Assembly: GCA_026770585.1 (NCBI GenBank)
Contig: MU646314.1
Location: forward strand, 1,134,615-1,182,567
Direction: 5' to 3'
Source: Baffinella frigidus
Lineage: Eukaryota > Cryptophyceae > Cryptomonadales > Baffinellaceae
Length of the DNA stretch: 47,953 bases
Of this stretch, positions 1-10,300 are shown in pieces. The position numbers and the translations under genes are program-made. The notes beneath the pieces were generated by a model, which was not told the DNA's origin, did no database searches, and saw only the letters and a program-made list of their open reading frames with translations. Numbering within the stretch: position 1 is the first letter of the stretch; each line of letters begins with the position of its first letter.

Positions 1-60
<60 letters not shown>
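1..60. repeat. (GA)n simple repeat at window edge
   Basis: The first 60 bases are an uninterrupted GA dinucleotide run, probably cut off by the window boundary. More GA-rich tracts occur at about 2.53-2.86, 3.94-4.56 and 14.11-14.22 kb. Confidence 0.95.
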
Positions 61-63
<3 letters not shown>

Positions 64-493
64 CACGTACGCATCCCGCATCCTGCCGGTACGGGAGATG
101 CGTTGGGCTTCAGGGGGGCCGCTGCCGAGCGAACTCGGCACACATAAGACAGTCAGGGTAAAAAACGGCCTCGGCTACCACGCAAAAGTCCTTGAAACCT
201 TTTAAGTTGTTTCCTCCTCGCTCGACACCGGGTGGCTATGAAGAACCGGGCGCGCATCATCGGAACCCCGCTCGAATTCCCGAGTCCTTACCGTGAACCG
301 ATTTAGGAGTTTGAGCGACCCGTGAGGGCTCATGGCGGGAGCCCTACCCACGTCAACACTGCATGCTACCACGCTGGGTGCTGTACCCACCCGTCGACTT
401 TGGCGCGGGAAAGAGCCCGGACCCACGACACCGCGTCGCCCAAATAGACAGAGACAGCGCTAGACAACAGGCGGCATTCGGCGAAATCGCTTG
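61..493. other. No recognisable gene
   Basis: I see short open frames on both strands but no convincing exon, splice pair or known repeat here. The stretch lies between the GA run and the first CCACTTAGCAGC element. Confidence 0.4.
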
Positions 494-632
494 CCACTTA
501 GCAACGACCGAGGACCTTTTCGCCTTGAAATCAAGGCGAAATTTCGGTTGGAATCCAGGGCAATGGATAAGATTCTAGTACAAATCGTTCAGATGGACTG
601 AATCCGTGAAGTCCCCCGTGGCTGCTAAGTGG
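494..632. mobile_element. Small inverted-repeat element, family CCACTTAGCAGC, copy 1
   Basis: An element of about 139 bp starts with CCACTTAGCA and ends with TGCTAAGTGG, its inverted complement. It carries no coding capacity, as expected of a non-autonomous MITE-like element. The same sequence recurs at 5634-5772, 11927-12065, 19693-19831, 22936-23075, 30002-30140 and 31327-31465, in both orientations. All seven copies are nearly the same length and differ by point changes. Confidence 0.85.
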
Positions 633-1217
633 GAGGTAGGAAACAGACCTTGTCGTAGCGGGAAAAGACAAGGCGCAACCGCGCTTGCGCCTCCTCGGAC
701 CCCACGAACCCCCGCGTGACCACCTCTGTCGCTAGCTTTGTTCGCGCCTGCCGAGGGGGGAAGAGCCGTTTATTCACGGGAAGCCGCCGTTCATTGATGC
801 GAACCGTCCGTTTATTGATGCACACCGTCCGTTTATGACAACGGGACACGGACTTGGCGATTCAAATCGAACCGGTTTCCCTACCAACCCCCGGCTTTGC
901 TCAGCACGCTTCAAAGCCAAGGATGGACAACTGAGAGAGACACACGGCAAGGTCACGAATTGACACCAGCGTGTCGAAGCCTCGATGTTGGAAAGCAAGA
1001 GCAGTTTTCACCTCTGCTAGCCACGCAACCAAGCACACACTGGCAACCCCTAGACGAATGGAACACTGGCAAACGTTGACCATGCTGGGATTAAATCGCC
1101 GCGAACCTCCGCGTGTGGAGCGGTTAGAAACAGATGTGCACACCGCGCCACACGAGGAGGTTCACGGAGCGCAGCCTCCACGTCGGAGGCAACCACAGAA
1201 GGCGCGGGAGCGACCTT

Positions 1218-1338
1218 CTAGCTCTGCCTGAGTTTTATCCTGGCTCGTCCTTCAAAGTATTTAGGAGCAGAAATCCAGCACACACGATCGAATAGAAAGC
1301 GTTAAGGACGCGCCAGCATAAAACCCAGGCAGAGCTAG
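1218..1338. mobile_element. Small inverted-repeat element, family CTAGCTCTGCCTGAG, copy 1
   Basis: Terminal inverted repeats CTAGCTCTGCC / GGCAGAGCTAG, about 30 bp each, enclose a short AT-richer middle. The same element is at 21970-22090, and a diverged copy lies at 20892-20999. It has no coding capacity. Confidence 0.8.
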
Positions 1339-1354
1339 ACCGTGGTGACATTTT

Positions 1355-1790
1355 TGCGAACGTCATATCATTCACGGGGGGCGCGGGAGCGACCTTGGTG
1401 ACATTCTTGCGAATGCCCCGCTTGAGCCGAAGAGCGGGAATGAACTTGGCAACATTAATCACGGGGGCGCGGGAGTGACCTAAGTCACATTTTTCCGAAT
1501 GCCCGCTTCAGTCAAGACTGATCCAAGTAATACCTTTTGGGGGGCGCGGGAGTGACATTGGTCACAGTTTTCACGGGGGGCGCGGGAGTAGTGACCTTAG
1601 CAACATTAATCACGGTGGGCGCGGAAGCGACCTGGGTGACGTTTTCCCGAACGCCCCGCTTGCACCGAAGCGCGGGAGTGACCTTATCAGCATTATCCAC
1701 GGGGGCGCGAGACCAACCTTGGTCACATTATCCAGGGGGGGAGCGGGAGGGACCTTGGTGACGTTTTTCCGCATGCCCCGCTTCAACCGC
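1355..1790. repeat. Degenerate GC-rich minisatellite with coding-like minus-strand frames
   Basis: Tandem variants of a unit containing GGGGGCGCGGGAGTGACC, followed by a T-rich segment and a CCCCGCTT segment, fill this stretch. Read on the minus strand, several units give related peptides around KRGIRKNVTKV and PAPPV, in open segments broken by frameshifts. It could be a decayed repetitive exon or a non-coding minisatellite. I cannot tell which. Confidence 0.55.
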
Positions 1791-1913
1791 ATCAGCACTT
1801 GGATATCCATCGCTGGCCCGCTCTTCGCCGTGGATAGCGAGTCGAGGATCTGCCGCGTTTTGCTCCGCTTCTCGCAGGCCTAGGGTTCGGGGTCCAGGGG
1901 TTAGGGTTTGGGC

Positions 1914-2051
1914 CACTTTAGACGTGATGGTGGTCAATCAAAAGTTGACGTAAGGACAGAATCCCCCCAAAAGGGGGGATTCCGCCAAAAGGTGACGTTG
2001 CGGTCATGGTAAGTTGACTTTTGCAAATGCCTCCTCTCAGGTCTAGCGTAG
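1914..2051. mobile_element. Repeated element with ACTTTAGACGTGATGG end, copy 1
   Basis: The segment from ACTTTAGACGTGATGG to TCTAGCGTAGG recurs at 15756-15897 with the same order of blocks. A short piece, CATCACGTCTAAAG, is found inverted near 7598. The middle holds an imperfect hairpin. This looks like a dispersed non-coding element. Confidence 0.65.
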
Positions 2052-2280
2052 GTTTGGGGTTTGGGGTTTGGGGTTTTTGGGTTTGGGGTTTGGGGTTTAG
2101 GGTTAAGGGTTTGGGGTTTAGGGTTTAGGGTTCAGGGGTTAGGGTCTATGGTTCAGGATTTACCGCCTCTGCTACGTCCTTGTACCGCTGCACAAACTCG
2201 AGGCAGCACTCCCGCACCCTGGTTTGGGGTTTCGGGTTTGGGGTTTGGGGTTTGGGGTTGTGGTTTGGGGTTTGTGAAAT
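2046..2280. repeat. Telomere-like GGGTTT(A/G) arrays
   Basis: Two blocks of GGGTTTGG / GGGTTTAG units lie at about 2046-2160 and 2219-2278. They are separated by about 60 bp of ordinary sequence. On the minus strand, the sense strand of the large gene, they read CCCTAAA/CCCCAAA. Confidence 0.85.
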
Positions 2281-2530
2281 CACGTCGTTCGAATAACTTT
2301 GAAAGTTGTTTCGAGAATGCGTCCTCAGAAAATACACCGGACTTGTTTTCGATGCCCCGGTACTAGTGTTCCCGGTTCCGAACACTACCGTCGACCGACC
2401 GCGCTCATTTCAGAGCGCCGATTCAGCGCGGGTTGGTGGTCCAGTGATCTTAAGTTACCCCCGAGTCCATTCTTGGCTGGTAGAAGGACTTGAAATTGAC
2501 ATTTCTGCGTTGCCCCCCCCTCTTTCACGA

Positions 2531-2860
2531 CACGTGCGGGGAGCGAGCGAGAGACAGCGCGAGAGAGCGAGAGCGAGATAGATAGAGAGAGGGAGAGGGA
2601 GAGGGAGAGGGAGAGGGAGAGAGCGAGAGAGCCCACACACACGGAGGTACGACAACACCGCATGCCAGGTACGAAGGGAAACTGAGAGGACCAGTCCCCG
2701 AAGGATTTTTTGGAGCCGTCTTCCTGCTGGAAGATGAGAGAGAGAGAGAGAGCGCGCGAGAGAGAGCGAGAGAGAGAGCGAGCGAGAGAGAGAGAGAGCG
2801 AGAGCGAGCGACCGAGCGAGAGAGAGAGAGAGAGCGAAAGAGAGAAAACGAGTACACACA
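2531..2860. repeat. GA-rich low-complexity tracts around an exon echo
   Basis: Two GAGAGAGCGAG-type tracts (2531-2630 and 2730-2855) flank a non-repetitive island at about 2640-2735. On the minus strand the island matches an exon of the large gene (see 3051-3099). Long frames of alternating Leu and Ser across these tracts are low-complexity artefacts. Confidence 0.85.
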
Positions 2861-3050
2861 CACAGGGGAAGTGGGGGAGGGGATGGGACGCGGGAAAGGG
2901 AGAGGACCAGTCCCCGAAGGTGCGTTTGGAGCCGTCTTCTTGCTGGAAAATCACTTCACACATGATCCCAGCTTCTTCGTACCTATCACACCCACCTCGT
3001 GGTCAGTCCCGCGCAGCTGTACACCATCAATACAGCACATCTATGTTTAC

Positions 3051-3099
3051 CCCCTCCCGCTGGAACAGGACTTGGCACATGATCCCAGCCTCTTCGTAC
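3051..3099 (-). CDS. Large helical-repeat gene, exon [16 protein letters not shown] or an echo of it
   Basis: The acceptor GCTTTGCAG and donor GAGGGG|GTAAAC enclose [17 protein letters not shown] second copy from 2982 downward reads [19 protein letters not shown] then RTFGDWSS and stays open longer. A third, at 2640-2735, has FQQEDGSKKSFGDWSS. One of the three is presumably the functional exon and the others are echoes. I cannot say which. Confidence 0.5.
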
Positions 3100-4303
3100 C
3101 TGCAAAGCGGTGTTTGACGAACCGCGCCAGGGCAAAAGTGCGATTTTCATACGCGCTCGCTCGCGCTCAAAGTGTTTAGATGGCTTATCGTGGTACAGAT
3201 TTTTAAAATTCCGCCAGCACGTCCTAGTGGCCACGCCAGTGCAGAAGTTCAATTTTCAAGATCGTGTAGTAGAATGATGATTCGTTCGAGTCAAGTTGAT
3301 TCTACCCGGGAAACACGCCAAAAGTGATGGGAATTGGAGCTCTTGCCATGCGGAACACGTCCGGATTCAACAAAATCTGTACCACAATAAGCCATCTAAG
3401 CACTGGTAGCGCGAACGAGTGTGTGTGAAAAAGAAACTTATGACCTGGCGTGGACGTGTGAGGGCTACACCCACTCCGGGTGCAGGATTGATGGAGAGGG
3501 GGGCGGGGAGAGACATGAAGACGATTTCTGCCACCACAGGGCCCTAGTGGCTATACGTCTGGGCAATTTGACTAGGCCTCATTTTGGCGTGAATTCACTG
3601 ATTTTACAGTGAATTCACTGCCTCGAGACGTATAGCCACTAGGGGGGTGCGCATCCTTATCACCAAGGCACCCCTGTAGCCGCGGTGAATGCGCACTTGA
3701 GCATCAATCATGTCAGGATCGATTTCATATGGGAACACTCGTAGTTTATTAAGTTGGCTCAATGAAATTCACTACACGTCACCATCTTTATGAGTAATAT
3801 TAAAGCAAACGTGTAGTAATTTTGATGGAACCCAAGTTTATAAATTAAAGAAGTTTCCACATGAGATTCAGATGATGTCAGTGTTGATTCAGCGGGGGGT
3901 GGGGAGATGATCACATGGTGATGATCTCTGTCGCGAGAAAGAGGGCGAGAGAGAGAGAGCGCGCGCGCGCGCGAGAGAAAGAGAGAGAGAGAGAAGGAGG
4001 GAGGGAGTGAGGGAGGGAGGGAGGGAGTGAGGGAGGGAGGGAGAGAGAGAGGGCGGGGTGAGACATGAAGATGATTTCTGTCGCGAGAGAGAGCGAGAGA
4101 GAGAGAGCGAGATAGAGCGAGAGAGAGAGAGAGGGGGAGGGAGGGAGAGAGAGAGAGCGCGAGGTGAGGCATGAATATGATTTCTGTCGCGAGAGAGAGA
4201 GCGAGCGAGAGAGGGAGAGAGAGTGAGAGGGAGGGAGGGAGGGAGGGTGATAGAGAGAGGGCGGGGCGAGACACGAATATGATTTCTGTCGCGAGAGAGA
4301 GCG

Positions 4304-4337
<34 letters not shown>

Positions 4338-7300
4338 GGGTGAGACATGAAGATGATTTCTGTCGCGAGAGAGAGCGAGAGAGAGAGAGCGAGATAGAGC
4401 GAGAGAGAGAGAGAGGGGGAGGGAGGGAGAGAGAGAGAGCGCGAGGTGAGGCATGAATATGATTTCTGTCGCGAGAGAGAGAGCGAGCGAGAGAGGGAGA
4501 GAGAGTGAGAGGGAGGGAGGGAGGGAGGGAGAGAGAGAGGGCGGGGTGAGACATGAAGATGATTTCTGTCGCGATGAATGCGCACTTGAGCATCGGGAAC
4601 TGCGAGCTCATCTGGTTTGCGGTTTAGGGATTGGGGTTTAAGGTTTAGGGTTTATGGTCTAGGGCTTAGGGTTCAGGGTTTAGGGTTGGGGGTTTAGGGT
4701 TTGGGGCGTAGGGCTTATGGTTTATGGTTTATGGTTCATGGTTCAGGATTTAGGGTTTAGGGTTTAGGATTTCTGGTTTCTGGTTTCTGGTTTCGGGCTT
4801 TGGGCTTTGGGCTGCGGGTTTCGGGCTTCGGGCTTCGGTTTTCGTTTTTCCTTTTTCGGGTTTCGGTTTCGGGTTTCGGGTTTCGGGTTTCGGGTTTCGG
4901 GTTTCGGGTTTAGCGCTTACTTGCTTCGACGACTCCAGCGCCGACCCAATCAACCCCCCGAGCATGTCAAAAATGCCCCCCTCCTGTTTAGGGTTTAGGG
5001 TTAAGGAAATGCCCCCCTCATGTCGCCCCGCAGCCCCCGAGTCAGCCCCGGGCTTCGGAATGAAAATTTGTTGGACACCCCCACAACCACGAAGCCCTGG
5101 GTGTTGTTACAAAGCAGACTCCAGCCGAGCGCGACCGCGCACTACGGAGGGCCCTTGGGGTGTTATTCAAATGTCAATGTTAAAAGGGAAAATGGTATTC
5201 GAAAGTCAATTTTCGGAAGAAAATGGCTCCAAAGTTGAGTCAACGGCTCCAAGAACGCACACCGGATAACCCTCGAAGGGCCTTGCGTGGCTAGTGGCTC
5301 GATTTTATTTGATGTCCACACCGGTCTTGTCCTCAAAATCGACACGGACTCTATACCAACACGGTGGACTGCGAACCTTTCATCACAAGTCAACTGACCT
5401 GAAGACAATGAATTCAATAATTTTTCTAATGCAAATTGGTCGCGTAACACCCCAGAATCCGGGGTCAACGAAACCCTCGTAGCCCACCGAGTGGTAGTGG
5501 TATCGGCCACATACCAAACCTCCCCGCTTCAGATCTGGTATCGTCCAGGTACAACGCGTACCGGGTTAGCTAACACTCGCGGGCGGGTGAGGTGCAAAGG
5601 CAACGTTCAAATGTGAGGTGCGGCGGCGGCGGGCCACTTAGCAGCGACCGAGGACCTTTTGGCCTTGCATTCAAGGTGAAATTCCGGGTAGGTTCAAGGG
5701 CAATGGAAAAGATTTTAGTACAGATTGTTTAGATGGACTGTATCCGTGAAGCCTCCGGTGGCTGCTAAGTGGCCTGTGTGCCTTGATGATTTCAGTTGAA
5801 GGTGGGCACACAGGCGTCCGGTGGATCGTTGGATCACAGCTGGAAAACACTTAACCCTGAAAACACCCAACCCTGAAGCCCCCGGTAGCTGCTAAGTGGG
5901 ACGTGATCATGCACTAGGGGTCCCTTGCATGCGGTGTCACAATTTCATCTCGGAACATACCAGAATCTGTCCACATAAAAAGACGTAATACAGCATCATT
6001 GTATGCCTAACATAGCATATACACCCTCATCTTCGGCGTCGGAAGCCTAAGATAGCGGGACAGATTCTGTCTTGTTCCGAAATTGAATCTCACGCCCAAC
6101 CCCGACGACAGCGGGCTCCTGGAAGCGACCCAACCTTTCATCAAAAGTCAACTTATCTGAAGACAATCAACTTTAAGGATTTTTCTGATGCAAACAGAGC
6201 CAAGGCCTTGGCTCTGCAGCAAAGCAACGACTTCTACAGAACCGGTACCTACCCACTCGGTGGGCTACGAGGGTTTCGTTGACCCCGGATTCCGGAGTGT
6301 TACGTGACCAATTTGCATTAGAAAAATCCTTAAAGTTAATTGTCTTCAGGTACGTTGACTTTTGATGAAAGGTTCGTTGTCCACCGTGTGGCACTGGGGC
6401 GGGTGGGCACTTTGAACTTCTCTATGTTGTGGCGGACTTTGACGAGCGCCACGGAGGGGTATTTCGTGGCTGAAATTGGAGCCATTTTCATTATTTCATA
6501 GGAGAAATCATAGGAGAAATTACTATGGCATAAGTAATTTTACCAATGAATCCTAATTAAATCAATTGCCCCCCCCATCCTGTGTGGGGGGCGGGTGCCT
6601 TGAACCTCTCCATGTTGTGGCGGAGTCGTCGAAGCAAGTAAACCCGAAACCCGTAACCCGAAACCCGTAACCCTGAACCCGTAAACCGAAACCCTGAACC
6701 CGAAACAACCTTGAATTTATCCATGTTGTGGCGGACTTTGACGAGCGCCACGATGGTGCGGAGGAGCGTGAGCTGCACCAGTCGATCGTCCACCTACACA
6801 CAACGTCTTATCGCTTAGCGGTTATTCAAGATCCCTTCGAAGTCCGCTGTGTGGTCCAAGGAAGTCGCGTGTCTCGCCGATGCTGTGCGGGATCGCGTCA
6901 GCTGCACCACCCGGGCATCCACCTACACATAATGCTGACACTTGACGCCACACACGTTGACACTTCTAATGTTACAGTTGACGCCATGAAAGTTAACAGT
7001 TCAGTTAAAGTTGACATGTTTGTACCGGAACCGTCAACAATCACCAACGTTTCATTGTTTCCGTAGCCAAATTCTCTGCACACCGCTCACCACCCTCGAA
7101 TGCACCATGCTCAGCTTCGGGTTCGTTTTACGTAGAGGGGTCGCAACGAGAGGGGTCGCAACGGGAGGGGTCGCAACGAGAGGGGTCGCAGCGAGAGGGC
7201 CCATGCACGCGCAACGCATCCTGCCTCTGCTTGAATACAACCGGGCTCCCCACAAGTGTTTTTCACTTGCAATTTCGTACTACATGTCCTGCTTTAATTT

Positions 7301-10300
7301 CATTGCATGGCGAGCCCAGTTTTACTCAGGCAGAAGTAGGCATCAAGCAACGTTGACATGCTGGGTGTGCGGTCCAAATTCTTCAACTTTCGAGCGGAAA
7401 CGAGCCCGGGCGCACCAAATCGCCTCTCGCCCAAAAACACGGAGGCAAGGCTAGATGTCATAGACCGAGAAGCGGCAATGCTGTACCCTCTCTCTCGCAG
7501 GCTCTCCCCCTCTCTGTCTGTCTGCACGTGTGTACCCAAACCCTAAACTCTGAACCCTAAACCCTAAGACTCTGCTTTCCGATGGGTAAGGCCATCACGT
7601 CTAAAGTGGGTTGACTACCATTTGTTTCTTCAAGAAGAATATATCATATCTAGCTCGTATATGCTTCTAGATATCATATACGAGCTGGATATCATATACG
7701 CACCCCGTGTGCAAAGAGCACTGCCCACCGAGACAAACGTCGAGAGTGCATCGTATTGTAGAAATGGGCTCCGCGCGGATTCAAGGTCAGGTCAGGAAAA
7801 ACGTCTTTTCGAGAAAAAAGCGCCGAAAACGAACTTTTATGCTATCTTAGGCATGGGCAAGATGCCTAAAATAGAATCAACCACCCTCGAGATAGCACAA
7901 AAGTTCATTTTCGACGATTTTTTCTCAAAAAGACGTTCCTGACCTCCTCACCTCACGTTTTAGAAATCCGCGCGGAGCCCATTTCTACAATATCAACGCA
8001 AAAGTGGAACATCCGTTAACCCAATCAACGGTGGAAAACTCACCTCGTGAGCAGCTTCGAGCATCGCTGGATACAATATCTGCTAGATCTGATGTACGAT
8101 ATCTGCTAGATCTGATATACGAGCTAGACATGATGTATATACCCCGTGCGCGGCTTGATATCATATATGAACTAGATACGATGCACGTACCCCGTGTGCG
8201 GCTTCGAGCATCAAGTCGAAGGGCCGCTGCATGCGCGTCCCGTCCCAGTAAGGCTACACTGATGCAGCGCTAGCTATCATAGACGTAGCCCTGTTCGCAT
8301 CCGGGTGCGGAGAGAAAGAAGCAACGCACCCCGTGTGCGGCTTCGAGCATGAGGCCGACGGTAGATATGATATACGATATCTGCTAGACATCATATACAA
8401 GCTAGATATGATATACGACATCTGATGGATGTCATTTACGCGCTAGATACGATGCACGTACCCCGTGTGCGGCTTCGAGCATCAAGTCGAAGGGCCGCTG
8501 CATGCGCGTCCCGTCCCAGTACGGCGCGTCTGGGAAGTGTAGCCGCCCTTCCGTCTGGTGCGTGGGTGTGGGGTTAGGGTTTAGGGTGTGGGGTGTGGGG
8601 GTCGTTCGTGTCACGGATTCGGGTCGATTCCCCTGTGTTGCGGTACATCCCGTCAACTTTTGGCGTGAACACGATTAAGCGTCCCGTTCCAGTACGGCGC
8701 ATCTGGGAAGTGTAGCCGCCCTTCCGTCTGGTGCGTGGGTTCGGGGTTTGGGTTTAGAGTTTACAGGGGCACCTCGCTCATAAGAAACCAATCTCCCCTA
8801 GGACCCTACCGTAGGCCTATGCCTAGGGCCCTATGTGGTCCTAGGGGGGGGGCAGTTTCTTATGAGCGAGGTACCCCTGTAGGGTGTGTTGGTCGTTGGT
8901 ATCACGGATTCGGGCGGGTACCGACGAGACACCTTGGACGAGGCAGCTTGCGGCGTAACGACACAGAGGGCTACGAAGGACTTTTCGGCCCAAATCGGGC
9001 CACCTTTCCGTCACCTTATCCGTAGGAACCCCCCGATGCCCCTACGGGTTGCCTGCCGTAGGGCCCCAGGTCTCGTCGCTTAGGGGTTATTCAAAATTCC
9101 TTCGTAGCCCGCTGTTTGGTTGGGTACCGACGAGACAACTTGGAAGAGGCAGCTTGCGGCGTATGATACATTGCTCACAAACACATCACGTGAATCTCAC
9201 CCGGACGATCATAATGAATACGATTTCGAGGCTCTCCGTAATCATAATGAATGCGATTTCGGGGATCTCCGATCCGATTCTGGTGTCTCTTGAGGTTCTA
9301 AATGAAGTCTACATTATTTCTACCCTCAAGATACACCAAAATCGTATTCATTATGCATACTCCGCGGGATTGAATGGGGCGAGGGGCAGGGTGGGTACCG
9401 ACGAGACTACCTGGAGGAGGCAGCTGGCAGCGTATGATACATTGCGAACAAACACATCACACCAATCGGGTGAGGAGCAGGCCACACAGCGGACTTCGAA
9501 GGGATTTTGAATAACCCCTAAGCGATAAGACCTACGACCCTACGGTAGGCACCCCGTAGGGTCCTACGGATAAGGTAACGGAAAGGTGGCCCGAATTGGG
9601 CCGAAAATCCCTTCGTAGCCCGCTGTGTGGCTGTGGGGGCGGGTACCGACGAGACTTGGAGGAGGCAGCTAGCGGCGTAAGATACAGTGCTAACAAACGC
9701 ATCACGTGCATCGGGCGAGGAGCTACCTCAGCCCCACTCGGGTTGACTTCATCCTTTTCACGCCAAAAGTTGACAGGGTGGGTACCGACGAGACAACTTG
9801 GAGGAGGCAGCTAGCGGCGTTCTGGCGGATGCGGATGTGCTTCGACGAGCAGAGGTCCAGCAGCACGGGCACGTAGCCTAGGGGTTTGGGGTTTGGGGTT
9901 TGGGGTTTGGGGTTTGGGGTTTGGTGTTTGGTGTTTGGTGTTTGGTGTTTAGGGTTTAGGGTTTAGGGTTCAGGGTTTAGGGTTTGGGGTTTGGGGTTTG
10001 GGGTTTGGGGTTTAGGGTTTAGGGTTTGGGGTTTAGGGTGTAGGGTTTGGGGTGTACCGCGGTGGAGGAACTCGACGCGGAGGGTGCGCACCGTGAATGA
10101 GAAGCGGTTCACAACCTGTTCGGAGGTTCGAGGTTTTGGTGTTAGGTAGTAACCTCCAACCGTTTTAGGGGTTGGGGGTTAGGGTCAAGACGATATCGAG
10201 GACCGTGAACGAGAAGCAGTTCACAACCTGTGCGACGGTTGGGGTTTTGTGACGAGCGCCACACCGACCTAACCCCACCCCAACCCCTGACTCGGTTCGA

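Noticed and set aside
2385-2963. Long minus-strand Leu/Ser frame
   Set aside because: It is a translation of GA-rich low-complexity DNA. All frames of such DNA stay open. Only the island at 2640-2735 and the part near 2895-2982 look coding.
3759-4611. Three overlapping 220-240 codon minus-strand frames
   Set aside because: Composition artefact of GA-rich repeats (alternating Leu, Ser, Pro and Arg), not a protein.
8917-9830. CRISPR-like spaced repeats
   Set aside because: Spacing is irregular, repeats are copies of an exon edge with donor, and the genome is eukaryotic.
9880-10057. True chromosome end (telomere)
   Set aside because: Arrays are degenerate, internal and flanked by exons on both sides. 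They sit in introns, not at a contig end.
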